A DNA stretch of 64,000 nucleotides. It comes from Sphingomonadaceae bacterium. GTDB taxonomy: Bacteria; Pseudomonadota; Alphaproteobacteria; Sphingomonadales; Sphingomonadaceae. A model generated the notes under the pieces. The model saw only the letters and a list, made by a program, of their open reading frames with translations, did no database searches and had not been told where the DNA came from. Below are positions 1 to 8,941 of this stretch, one piece after another (within the stretch, counting starts at the first letter, position 1; every line of letters starts with the position of its first letter). The stretch lies in NCBI GenBank assembly GCA_021300355.1, contig JAJTEF010000008.1, forward strand, positions 1-64,000, in the 5' to 3' direction. The position numbers and the translations under genes were made by a program.

Positions 1-76
1 CCAACACCATCAGCCGGAAGCACGCACCAGCGCTTCCGCGCCGGCCGTCCCCCTTTTGCATGCAGCATGGCCGCGT

Positions 77-250
77 TCATTTGCTGTAGGAAATAATCTT
101 GCCGATGTAGGAAAGATTATCCCGTTGCCAGGTAGCGCGGTCGCCCGCTTCGCCGACCGATTCAATATCTTCGCCGACGCCTTTGACCGTGTTGCAGGCC
201 GCAGCCAGCAAGGAAGCCGAAAGCAGGATGATCGTTGCAAATTTGCGCAT
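77..250 (-). CDS. Entericidin-like small lipoprotein
   Basis: A 57-residue protein. It begins with a basic MRK, a hydrophobic stretch and a lipobox (LLAAAC), so the mature protein would start at the lipidated Cys near residue 18. The segment after the Cys (NTVKGVGEDIESVGEAGD) is the entericidin EcnA/B signature. Family members are tiny cell-envelope lipoproteins once described as a toxin/antidote pair in enterobacteria; in alphaproteobacteria their role is unclear. The start at 250 is chosen because GGAG lies 6 nt upstream; an in-frame upstream extension would bury the signal peptide. It stands alone, downstream of the receptor gene on the same strand. Confidence 0.85.
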   Translation of the reverse strand: MRKFATIILLSASLLAAACNTVKGVGEDIESVGEAGDRATWQRDNLSYIGKIISYSK

Positions 251-349
251 AACATTCTCCATCATCGCGTCTGACACTGCAGACTCCCAGATAGAACGTG
301 GCATGCGGCGCTATGTTCCGGTTGCGCGCTTATGGCCGCGCGCTTGGCG

Positions 350-2482
350 TTAAAAGCTGATGCGCGCGGACAAACGGAAATCGCGACCGGACAGCGGAAC
401 AAAATCTTTGGTGAAAGATGCCGACCGGCGGGCGACAACATCGAAAATATTGTTCGCAGACGCAATCAGCGCAACGTTGCGGTCGCTGCCAAACGGACGC
501 CATGTCGCGGTCGCATTGACCAAAGTGAAGCCATCGGTCGCGGTTTCGAACGGCGCTGTTTTCGTTTGGGCATCGCTCCATTCGACTTCGCCGCGCAGAT
601 CAAGACGGGTGCCATTCAACTCCACACCGCCCAACACACGCAAGGGCGGGATGCGCGGGACATTGGCTGCACCGCCCGAAATTTTGGCCCGCGTATAATC
701 GGCCACAGCATCGATTTTCAGGTCAACATCGCCAAAGCGCGCGACATTTTGCGATCCCTGAAACTCGACGCCCCAGACCTTGGCATCATTCTGAAAATAT
801 TGGAACACGGGCAAATCGTCTTCAACGGTGCCTGTTTCCGCTTCGTAAATGAAATTGTCGAACCGGTTGCTGTACAGCGTCAGGTTGAATGCGGTGTCCG
901 CCGTGTCATAACGCGCATACAGCTCGCCATTCCACGCGCGCTCGCTCTTCAGCAACGGGTCGCCGACTTCAAATGCCTGCGTTGCGATATGCGGTCCGTT
1001 GGAGAATAACTCCTCGACCGCTGGCGCGCGGCCCGTGCGTGACAGGTTCGCGCCGATCTTCAAATCGCCGATATGGTACCCAACGCCAAATGCGCCCGAG
1101 ACATTGTTGAACGACCGGCTTATGCCTAAAGTATCTGCGCGCAGTTCGGCGGTGTCAAAACGCAACGCAACTTCGGCGTCGAGATTTCCAGCGGTGAATT
1201 CCTGCAGCGTGAACAATCCAAATTGCCGGCTCTTGTTTGGCGGGACGAATGCTTCTGCACCAATCGCGTCCAGATTGCGGGATTGATATTGCACCCCGCT
1301 TGCGCCGCGCCAGCCACCACGATCATTTTGGATAAATTCAGCGCGGGCCTCAATCCCCTTGCTGTTGAAAATGGTGCCGATCTCGTCACCTTCAAATTCG
1401 GTGTGGCTGTAATTGGCATAGCCCGCCCGCAGGCGCAGCTTTTCAAACAGGCCATCGCCGAAATCCAATTCGCCGCGGAAATCGAAACGATATTGCCGCA
1501 TGCCAATAGTTACAGGCGCTTCCTCTTCGCCGCCATCGCCATGTGCGTGCCCACTGCCGGGGCGGGCAGGGATGCCGTAATTGGTGTCATAAATGCTGTA
1601 GGACAGGCCGACATTGCCGCCATCGTCGATGAAGGCGATGCCGCCCGCTGCGGTCCAGCTTTTCACCGCGCTGTTGGGAATGCGGCCGCGTTGGTCGGCT
1701 AGTTCAAGTGCTTCGGCGGCCTCGTCGAGATGGCCTTCACTGACTTCTTCCGCCGCGAGATCCAGCACCTCGGCGCGCAAGCTAGGCGCAAGGATATAGC
1801 CGCCGGTGCGCAGATCGTCGCTGTTGCGATAGCTGCCATCCAGATGGACGACGACCCGGTCCGTCAGCGGCACATCAACCGATGCTCCGCCGGACCAATC
1901 CCGCGCCGCGCTGCCAAAGCCCGCAAGCGCATCAACATGCACGGCTTCCTTGGGAACCGCACGCGGAATGCGCTTGTCGAGCGCGTTGACCGCGCCGCCC
2001 ACGGCTTGGCCACCAAATAGCAGGACCGCAGGACCCCGAAGCACTTCGATGCGCTCAACGGTCAGCGTATCAATCGTGACCGCATGGTCGGCGGAGGTGT
2101 TGGACGCGTCAATATTGCCAATGCCGTCGGTGAGCACGGCGACGCGGTTGCCCTGATATCCGCGCAGCACCGGCCGCGATGCGCCGGGTGAAAAGCTGGT
2201 AGCCGATACGCCGGGCAGGCTGGAAAGGATGTCACCCAATTGCGCGCGGGTTTTCTCTGCCAATAGGTCCCCGGACACCGCCGAGGTTCCGGACAGAATA
2301 TCGAGCCGCTCAACATAAGGCGCGGTGACAACGATTTCTTCGGTGCCGTGAAAATCATCTGTCTGCTGCGCGGCTGCCGAAGTGCCGGTGCTGCCGGTCT
2401 GCTGGGCATAAGCGGGTGCAGATAGCGCAACCGACAATGCTGTCATGCTGGCGGCGAAAACGTGAAAGCGGGCGATTTTCAT
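350..2482 (-). CDS. TonB-dependent outer-membrane receptor, ZnuD-like
   Basis: A 710-residue receptor. It has a signal peptide ending near AYAQQ, a TonB-box region (EEIVVTAP, about residue 48), a plug domain with the LRGPAVLLFGGQAVGGAVN motif, and a 22-strand-type barrel ending in Phe (RISF). An extracellular-loop stretch GSGHAHGDGGEEE is rich in His and acidic residues and is followed by a VTIGMRQYRFD segment. This layout matches the ZnuD branch of zinc receptors. Its likely job is TonB-driven uptake of zinc or a zinc chelate across the outer membrane. An AT-rich perfect palindrome lies 58-72 bp upstream and could be a Zur site. Substrate assignment is inference from the His-rich loop and overall similarity; another metal is possible. 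Confidence 0.85.
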   Translation of the reverse strand: MKIARFHVFAASMTALSVALSAPAYAQQTGSTGTSAAAQQTDDFHGTEEIVVTAPYVERLDILSGTSAVSGDLLAEKTRAQLGDILSSLPGVSATSFSPGASRPVLRGYQGNRVAVLTDGIGNIDASNTSADHAVTIDTLTVERIEVLRGPAVLLFGGQAVGGAVNALDKRIPRAVPKEAVHVDALAGFGSAARDWSGGASVDVPLTDRVVVHLDGSYRNSDDLRTGGYILAPSLRAEVLDLAAEEVSEGHLDEAAEALELADQRGRIPNSAVKSWTAAGGIAFIDDGGNVGLSYSIYDTNYGIPARPGSGHAHGDGGEEEAPVTIGMRQYRFDFRGELDFGDGLFEKLRLRAGYANYSHTEFEGDEIGTIFNSKGIEARAEFIQNDRGGWRGASGVQYQSRNLDAIGAEAFVPPNKSRQFGLFTLQEFTAGNLDAEVALRFDTAELRADTLGISRSFNNVSGAFGVGYHIGDLKIGANLSRTGRAPAVEELFSNGPHIATQAFEVGDPLLKSERAWNGELYARYDTADTAFNLTLYSNRFDNFIYEAETGTVEDDLPVFQYFQNDAKVWGVEFQGSQNVARFGDVDLKIDAVADYTRAKISGGAANVPRIPPLRVLGGVELNGTRLDLRGEVEWSDAQTKTAPFETATDGFTLVNATATWRPFGSDRNVALIASANNIFDVVARRSASFTKDFVPLSGRDFRLSARISF

Positions 2483-2539
2483 GAGATTGGTGTGATCCTG
2501 TCATGTATTTGGCGACTGTGGGACGATCCGTATAGAATA

Positions 2540-2554
2540 TGATATAATATATCA
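2540..2554. promoter_or_regulatory. AT-rich perfect palindrome upstream of the ZnuD-like receptor (candidate Zur/Fur-family operator)
   Basis: The 15 bases TGATATA-A-TATATCA form a perfect inverted repeat around a single central A. They sit in the divergent gap between the receptor gene (minus strand) and cysK (plus strand) in otherwise GC-rich DNA. Zur operators of alphaproteobacteria are AT-rich palindromes of similar size, and the adjacent receptor looks zinc-related. The operator role is inference. Confidence 0.4.
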
Positions 2555-2674
2555 ATACCTAATTCCCATTCGGCGGCGCGGGCGATGTCATGGGGTCTTA
2601 ATGGCGCGCCGAAGACTGCCCTTTACGCGACACCGGGTTGCGGATGGCCAACAACGCGACTAACTATCTCGGCT

Positions 2675-3676
2675 ATGAACATGCTGACTTCGACATTGGA
2701 TTTAATTGGCAACACACCGCTGGTCCGCCTTAAAGGGCCAAGCGAGGCGGCGGGTTGCGACATTTTTGGTAAGTGCGAATTTGCCAATCCCGGCGCGTCG
2801 GTGAAAGATCGCGCGGCATTATACATTGTGCGCGACGCGGAACGGCAGGGGCTGTTGCGGCCCGGCGGCACGATTGTGGAAGGGACGGCGGGTAACACAG
2901 GGATAGGCCTTGCGCTGGTGGCTAATGCGCTGGGGTACAAAACGATCATCGTCATGCCTGAAACGCAAAGCCAGGAGAAAAAAGACACGTTGCGCGCACT
3001 TGGCGCCGAGCTCGTGCTTGTTCCTGCCGCGCCTTATTACAACCCCGGGCATTTCGTGCACACATCGCGCCGCTTGGCCGAAGAGACCGACAATGCGGTG
3101 TGGGCGAACCAGTTTGATAACATCGCCAACCGCCGCGCGCATATCGAAACCACGGCCGAAGAAATCTGGGCGCAAATGGAGGGCCGGGTTGATGGCTTTA
3201 CCTGTGCCGCAGGGACGGGCGGCACCATCGCTGGGGTAGGACTTGGCCTGAAGGCAAAGGATGAAAATGTAACTATCGCCCTCACGGATCCGCATGGTGC
3301 ATCGCTGTATAATTATTACGCCAATGGCGAATTAAGCGCCGAAGGCACGTCGGTTGCCGAAGGCATTGGGCAGGGACGCATCACCGCCAATCTCGATGGC
3401 GCGCCGATTGATACGCAGTTCCGGATATCGGACGAAGAGGGAATGATATGGGTCCGGCGCTTGTTGGCAGACGAGGGGCTTTGCCTTGGCCTATCCTCAG
3501 GCATTAACGTCGCCGGTGCAGTCGCCTTGGGCAAACAGCTTGGCTCACAGGCGCGCATCGCGACCATCTTGTGCGACACGGGTTTCCGTTATCTGTCGAC
3601 GATTTACAATCCGGAATGGATGCGCAGCAAAAATCTAGACCCCATGCCTTGGCAAATGGACAGCGCGGCGCAATAA
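2675..3676 (+). CDS. cysK: Cysteine synthase A (O-acetylserine sulfhydrylase)
   Basis: A 333-residue PLP enzyme that makes L-cysteine from O-acetylserine and sulfide in the cytoplasm. The N-terminus shows IGNTPLVRL; the PLP lysine lies in GASVKDRAA; a phosphate/substrate loop GTAGNTGIGLA follows; a second glycine loop GTGGTIAGVG and a C-terminal SSGINVAGA complete the fold-type II pattern. The loop reads GTAGNTG rather than the textbook PTSGNTG, a variant seen in an alphaproteobacterial subgroup. The start is taken at 2675; 2681 is also possible, and a longer in-frame extension to 2585 lacks similarity. It is followed after 29 bp by a small membrane protein gene. Confidence 0.92.
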   Translation: MNMLTSTLDLIGNTPLVRLKGPSEAAGCDIFGKCEFANPGASVKDRAALYIVRDAERQGLLRPGGTIVEGTAGNTGIGLALVANALGYKTIIVMPETQSQEKKDTLRALGAELVLVPAAPYYNPGHFVHTSRRLAEETDNAVWANQFDNIANRRAHIETTAEEIWAQMEGRVDGFTCAAGTGGTIAGVGLGLKAKDENVTIALTDPHGASLYNYYANGELSAEGTSVAEGIGQGRITANLDGAPIDTQFRISDEEGMIWVRRLLADEGLCLGLSSGINVAGAVALGKQLGSQARIATILCDTGFRYLSTIYNPEWMRSKNLDPMPWQMDSAAQ

Positions 3677-3705
3677 CGCGCACGACGGTTTACAGGAGAT
3701 CGCAG

Positions 3706-3981
3706 GTGATTGAGCAAAAGCAATCCGCAATTCAGCGTATTCAGGTCGGCGTGGTTGGCTTGGTCGTCGTGCTCCTGTTCGTAACCTTGGCGACGATGGT
3801 CTTGGATCGTGTCAGCGACAGTCCGCAGACGCCCGGAACAATGGACGCGACGCCGATTACCGAAATGAAGAAACAAACGCCGGATGAGCCACTGGCTGAA
3901 CTGGGCGTGACCCCGGTGGCCAAGGATGAAAGCGCCTCGAAGCCGATGGGCGCCACACCACCGCGCGGCCGGCCGCAATAA
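3706..3981 (+). CDS. Small single-pass membrane protein of unknown function
   Basis: A 91-residue protein starting at GTG with AGGAG 7 nt upstream, which decides the start. Residues about 12-32 form one transmembrane helix (VGVVGLVVVLLFVTLATMVL). The remainder is Pro/Thr/Ala-rich and probably periplasmic, ending RGRPQ. I recognise no domain. It lies between cysK and a GldG-like gene with 8 bp to the next start, so the three are probably co-transcribed. Function unknown. Confidence 0.7.
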   Translation: MIEQKQSAIQRIQVGVVGLVVVLLFVTLATMVLDRVSDSPQTPGTMDATPITEMKKQTPDEPLAELGVTPVAKDESASKPMGATPPRGRPQ

Positions 3982-3989
3982 CAATTTTG

Positions 3990-4820
3990 ATGAACTTGCG
4001 TGCGCGTTTCGGCGGCAAAAGGCGCCCGCTTTTGCTGCTGCTCGCCGTTGCTTTGCTGTTCCTGTCGTCGCTGCTGGCTTATGCCTTTACCCGGCCTGCG
4101 CCGGATGGCTCGAAACCCATATTGGGGTTGATGACCACGCTGCCGCTGCAATGGAGCGAGGGCGGCGTTGAAGCGGATCTTGCCGACGATGCGCAGCCGC
4201 ACCCTGCGTTCGCGCGGCTTGGCCAAAGCTATGATGTTCAGCCGCTCGACGATGTGCGCGACCTTGCAGAGCGGCGCATGCTGTTGTTGGCGCAGCCGCG
4301 GGCATTTAGCCCGGCCGAACTTGTCCAACTGGATAGTTGGGTGCGCAAGGGCGGGCGTTTATTGATCCTCGCCGATCCTGCATTGCAGTGGGGGAGCCTT
4401 TATCCATTGGGCGACAAGCGCAGGCCGTTGTTCACATCTATGCTATCCCCCTTATTTGCGCATTGGGGCCTTGAGCTTGTGTTGCCCATTGCCGATGCGG
4501 AACCGATGGCAATCCGCAAGATTGGCAAGCTGAGCATCCGCACGCAGGCGCCCGGCGAGTGGCTAAAAATCAACCGCGGCGGTTCAGCGCGATGTGCGCT
4601 GGCGGAAGGTGGCCTTTTGGCGGATTGCAAGATTGGCAAAGGACGCGCTTTGCTCGTCGCCGACGCCGATTTGCTCGATACGGCCTATTGGGAAGGACGG
4701 GGTATGCGCGTGCTGACCGGCGGCGATGAATTCGACAATTTGGCGTGGGTGGAATCCTTGCTGGCGCGATTGGACGAAAGCGATTCCATATCCGGGGATT
4801 TTGTGGGACATTCTGGGTAG
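3990..4820 (+). CDS. GldG/ABC-transporter-auxiliary-like protein
   Basis: A 276-residue protein with an N-terminal membrane anchor (LLLLLAVALLFLSSLLAYAF, residues about 14-33) followed by a periplasmic domain. The section reading DDVRDLAERRMLLLAQPRAF and then WVRKGGRLLILADP resembles the GATase-like fold of GldG and ABC_transp_aux proteins, which accompany some ABC exporters. No ABC ATPase or permease partner is next to it here. The ATG at 3990 is chosen; a TTG directly before it (3987) is an alternative. The stop codon lies inside the first array of TGGG half-sites, so its 3' end and the mraZ control region overlap. Function beyond the fold is unknown. Confidence 0.65.
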   Translation: MNLRARFGGKRRPLLLLLAVALLFLSSLLAYAFTRPAPDGSKPILGLMTTLPLQWSEGGVEADLADDAQPHPAFARLGQSYDVQPLDDVRDLAERRMLLLAQPRAFSPAELVQLDSWVRKGGRLLILADPALQWGSLYPLGDKRRPLFTSMLSPLFAHWGLELVLPIADAEPMAIRKIGKLSIRTQAPGEWLKINRGGSARCALAEGGLLADCKIGKGRALLVADADLLDTAYWEGRGMRVLTGGDEFDNLAWVESLLARLDESDSISGDFVGHSG

Positions 4821-4847
4821 AAATGGGCTTGGCACCGGAAATCTGGG
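4804..4847 (+). promoter_or_regulatory. Phased TGGG array (candidate MraZ box)
   Basis: TGGG occurs at 4804, 4814, 4824 and 4844, exactly on a 10-bp period with the copy expected at 4834 missing. MraZ is known to bind direct TGGG/GTGGG repeats separated by 5-6 nt ahead of the dcw cluster. The array starts within the end of the preceding gene and lies about 280-320 bp upstream of the mraZ start. Being a true operator is inference. Confidence 0.45.
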
Positions 4848-4959
4848 GAAAATCCATGCTTCACACGCATATCTGCCCAAGGTCTCATGTTCATTTTGCA
4901 CATTATTTTTATATGAGGAAAAAAATTATATAATGTTTTCAGTGTATTAATATTTCTCA

Positions 4960-5004
4960 CCCTAATTTTCCCATAAAATCCCTCTTTTCATCCATAAAAT
5001 CCCT
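4960..5004 (-). promoter_or_regulatory. Second phased array of MraZ-box-like half-sites (minus-strand orientation)
   Basis: On the plus strand CCCT, CCCA, CCCT, TCCA and CCCT begin at 4960, 4970, 4980, 4991 and 5001, a spacing of 10, 10, 11 and 10 bp. Read on the minus strand they are AGGG/TGGG/TGGA units, i.e. degenerate MraZ half-sites. The last three units include a 13-bp direct repeat (CCATAAAATCCCT at 4971 and 4992). The array lies 122-166 bp before the mraZ start, a normal operator distance. Confidence 0.5.
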
Positions 5005-5063
5005 TGCTATGCAGAGTCATCCAAGGGGTGGATAACTGACAATATCGGTCGTTACGGCGTCCG

Positions 5064-5085
5064 CATGGCAAAGGGCTTTGCCATG
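5064..5085. promoter_or_regulatory. Perfect inverted repeat in the mraZ leader
   Basis: CATGGCAAAG and CTTTGCCATG form a perfect 10-bp inverted repeat with a 2-nt centre. It sits 41 bp upstream of the mraZ start. In RNA it could form a stem-loop (the loop would open to 4 or more nt), and in DNA it could be a dimer operator. It has no U-tract, so it is not a plain terminator. Confidence 0.5.
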
Positions 5086-5125
5086 ATTGTCGTTCTGCGC
5101 CCTTTTTATAGGGGTGTTTCGGACG

Positions 5126-5610
5126 GTGTCAGCGTTGGTGGTCTATGCAGGTTCGGGGGTGTCGGGTGTCGACGCCAAGGGCCGCACGACTATACCCGCC
5201 GAAATCCGCGACAGCGTATTGCAATCCAGCGGCAGCAACAGCGTGTGCATTTCGCGCCACAGCAGCCTTCCTTGCCTCATCGGTTTTGGCAGTGCCGAAC
5301 GCCTTAAGCTGCGCGCCGATATCGAGGCGCAATGGCAGAGCGCCGTTAACCGCGGCGCAGACTTTGACCGCGAACTGGCTGGCGTTTCGGCATCTTCCAT
5401 CTTTGAAACCGCTTTTGAAGCCAGCGGCCGTTTCGTGCTGTCGCCGATGCTCAAGCATTTTGGTCGCATTGACGACCGCGCATTTTTCTTCGGTGCAACC
5501 ACGCACTTCATGCTTTGGAACCCTGACGTTTTCCTGAAAGAAGCGCCAGCCGCGTTCAACCCAGTCAAGGACGAGCTGAACTATTGGCTGTCCCAAGGCA
5601 AGCGCGACAA

Positions 5611-5614
<4 letters not shown>
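5126..5614 (+). CDS. mraZ: MraZ, transcriptional regulator of the dcw cluster
   Basis: A 162-residue protein with the duplicated swapped-hairpin AbrB-type DNA-binding fold. The first copy shows [16 protein letters not shown] near residue 14; the second copy begins around [13 protein letters not shown] with the partner strand [15 protein letters not shown]. MraZ binds TGGG repeats upstream of its own gene and controls the cluster. The start is GTG at 5126, preceded by AGGGGT about 10 nt upstream; upstream in-frame starts would add an unrelated hydrophobic extension. The stop overlaps the rsmH start (ATGA), giving translational coupling. Confidence 0.88.
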
Positions 5615-6563
<949 letters not shown>

Positions 6564-6567
<4 letters not shown>

Positions 6568-7205
6568 GTCTCGCCATGCAAAGACTTAGAAACCTGGGCT
6601 GGCTTGCGCTGGTGTTCATGGTTGCGATCCTGCTCTACCCGCTGTCGCTGAACGTCGCGGCGATGCACAGTGATCTTGTCGCGGTTGACCGTGAAATTAT
6701 GGACACAAAGCGGGAAATCAGCTTCCTTCAGGCGGAAATCCGCACGCGCGCCAGCCTGCAGCAATTGGAAGAGTGGAACGAGCTTTTGTACGGTTATCAG
6801 CCCCCTGCGGCGGACCAATTTGTCAATGGCGAAGCTGCGCTTGCCAGCCTGACTGGTGATCTTCCTGAAACCAAGCCCGTCATGATGGCTGCTGCCACTG
6901 TCCCGGCGCCGCAAGTTGTTGCCGAGCCTGCGGTAGTGAAGGAAGCTGTTGCCGAAACGCCAAAGCAAGCAGCGCCAAAGGCCGCTGCCACGAAGGCTGT
7001 CGCCACTAAGTCCGCCGCCACGAAGCTTGCGGCCAACGACGTTAAAATCTTCGCCACCCCAGTAAAGCGTGCTGCGGCGAAAGTAGAGGCTCCGAAAGTA
7101 GAGCAGAGCCGCACCGAGCGTTTGGCGCGGATGGATGAAAAGCTTTTGTCGGACGACCTTTTGCGCGATATTTCGGCAAAAGCTGCTAACGAACGCCGCC
7201 GTTAA
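6564..7205 (+). CDS. ftsL: Cell division protein FtsL, with an unusual Ala/Lys-rich tail
   Basis: A 213-residue bitopic protein. A short cytoplasmic tail is followed by one transmembrane helix ([19 protein letters not shown], about residues 12-30) and a coiled-coil segment ([25 protein letters not shown]), the FtsL pattern for joining FtsB and FtsQ at the septum. Identity rests on topology and position between rsmH and ftsI, because FtsL is poorly conserved. It is about twice the length of the E. coli protein: residues about 120-190 are low-complexity Ala/Lys/Val repeats, probably disordered. AGGAGGA stands upstream of the ATG at 6564. It overlaps ftsI by one base. Confidence 0.8.
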
Positions 7206-8941
7206 TGACGCCGCAAACGGCCCGCACCACGACCCGGAAAAGCGGCGTTGGTACGCCTCCGTTTGCAGCGCACGGTTTTTGGCGGCTGCTGGTTTTACTC
7301 GCCGCTTTTGGCATGTTCGTCGTCTTGCTCATCGGGCGCTTGGCGACGCTCGCCTTATTTGAAAGCTCGCGGGCTTATGGCGCAACCAGCACGGAATATG
7401 TGCCCGAACGCGGCGATATCGTTGATCGCAACGGCGTTCCTTTGGCGCGCAGCATCTATGGCTATGCCATTTGGGTGAAGCCTGCTGACCTGTTGGGCGA
7501 CCGCAAGCAATTGGCTAACCAGCTTGCCGCCATCTTCCCCGACACACCGGCTGCAGAATTTTATGCCAAGTTGACCGCTGACAAACCCGGCTATCTGCGC
7601 AAGCGCGCGCTGCCCGAGCAAGTCAAGCAGGTCCACGACCTTGGCGAGATTGCCATTGAATTCCCGCGTGAGGCAACGCGTCTGTACCCGCAGCATGACA
7701 TGGCGGCACACGTCCTCGGTTTCGTAAACCGCGATGGCCGCGGGGCTATGGGGATGGAGCGGGTCATGAACGATTACCTGCGCGACCCTTCGAAGCGCTC
7801 GACCCCGCTGAACTTGGCTTTGGATGTCCGCGTGCAGGCCGCGCTTGAAAGCGAGCTTGCTTCGGGTATGACCGCAACGAACGCCCAAGGTGGAGCTGGC
7901 GTCATATTGGATGTCACGACGGGTGAGGTGCTCGCCATGGCAACATTGCCGTCGTTCAATCCCAACCGGCCGTCGTTCGCAAATATTCCGGACCTTGGAC
8001 AGCCGATTGTCGATGGCCGCTACCCGATTTCGCGGCAAACGAACAACGTCACCAACCGCGTGTATGAACTCGGCTCCACCTTCAAACCGCTGACCGTGGC
8101 CGCTGCGTTGGACGCAGGCACAGTGCGCGACCTTTCGGTTCGGTATGATGCGACCAAGCCGCTGCAATTCGGCAGGTTTAAAATCCGGGATTCGCATCCG
8201 TCGGACCGCTGGATGAACACGCCCGAAGCATTGATCCACAGTTCGAATATTGTAACCGCACAAATTTCTGACCAATTGGGTGCTGCCCGTATGGATGCGA
8301 TGTTGCGCACTATGCATTTTAATGCGCGTCCCGACATCGAATTGGCAGAAAAGGCCATGCCGCTATATCCCAAATCATGGGATCGCCTGACCAATATGAC
8401 GGTTGGTTTCGGACATGGTATCGCGGTTACACCCATGCATTTGGCCAGCGCATATGCAGCGATGGTGAATGGCGGCATTTATCGGCCGGCCACGATGTTC
8501 AAGACGAAATCGGATGCCAAAATTCCCGGCAAGCGCGTCTTTACCGCGGCGACCAGCGCGCGGATGCGGCAGTTGATGCGCATGATCGTCGTCGACGGCA
8601 CGGGCAACAAAGCCGACGCCTTGGGCTATCGCGTCGGTGGCAAGACAGGATCGGCCGAAAAACCGGGCGTTGGCGGTTACAACCGTACGCTGGTTGTTTC
8701 GACCTTTGCGGCGGCTTTCCCGATGGATAACCCGCGTTATGTTGTGCTTGTCATGCTGGATGAGCCAAAGGGCACGGAAGCATCAAGCTTTCAGCGGACG
8801 GCAGGCTATACCGCGGCGCCGGTGGTGCAGAAGACGATTACGCGCATCGGTCCGTTGATGGGAATTATCCCTGACATGAAACGCGATGTTGATGTATCTG
8901 AACTGATGCCTTTACTGTGGAAGGCGAAGGGAGAGCAATAG
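7205..8941 (+). CDS. ftsI: Penicillin-binding protein 3, septal transpeptidase FtsI
   Basis: A 578-residue class B PBP that cross-links septal peptidoglycan with FtsW. An N-terminal membrane anchor (about residues 25-48) is followed by the dimerisation domain (PERGDIVDRNGVPLARS) and the transpeptidase domain with all three active-site motifs: STFK (near residue 291), SSN (near 345) and KTG (near 479). Length is typical. The start at 7205 overlaps the ftsL stop; the stop overlaps the GTG start of murE by one base. Confidence 0.95.
   Translation: MTPQTARTTTRKSGVGTPPFAAHGFWRLLVLLAAFGMFVVLLIGRLATLALFESSRAYGATSTEYVPERGDIVDRNGVPLARSIYGYAIWVKPADLLGDRKQLANQLAAIFPDTPAAEFYAKLTADKPGYLRKRALPEQVKQVHDLGEIAIEFPREATRLYPQHDMAAHVLGFVNRDGRGAMGMERVMNDYLRDPSKRSTPLNLALDVRVQAALESELASGMTATNAQGGAGVILDVTTGEVLAMATLPSFNPNRPSFANIPDLGQPIVDGRYPISRQTNNVTNRVYELGSTFKPLTVAAALDAGTVRDLSVRYDATKPLQFGRFKIRDSHPSDRWMNTPEALIHSSNIVTAQISDQLGAARMDAMLRTMHFNARPDIELAEKAMPLYPKSWDRLTNMTVGFGHGIAVTPMHLASAYAAMVNGGIYRPATMFKTKSDAKIPGKRVFTAATSARMRQLMRMIVVDGTGNKADALGYRVGGKTGSAEKPGVGGYNRTLVVSTFAAAFPMDNPRYVVLVMLDEPKGTEASSFQRTAGYTAAPVVQKTITRIGPLMGIIPDMKRDVDVSELMPLLWKAKGEQ

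Larger units (their letters stand above)
4821..5125. other. Intergenic control region ahead of the dcw cluster
   Basis: This 305-bp gap holds no gene. It contains the end of the TGGG array, an AT-rich block with a perfect TATAAT at 4929-4934 (its -35 is poor), a second CCC(A/T) array at 4960-5004, and a perfect inverted repeat at 5064-5085. The AT richness contrasts sharply with the flanking genes. It most likely carries the promoter and operator of mraZ and the downstream operon. Confidence 0.6.

Noticed and set aside
1..76. Gene at the left edge
   Set aside because: The first 76 bases show no supported reading frame or RNA gene.
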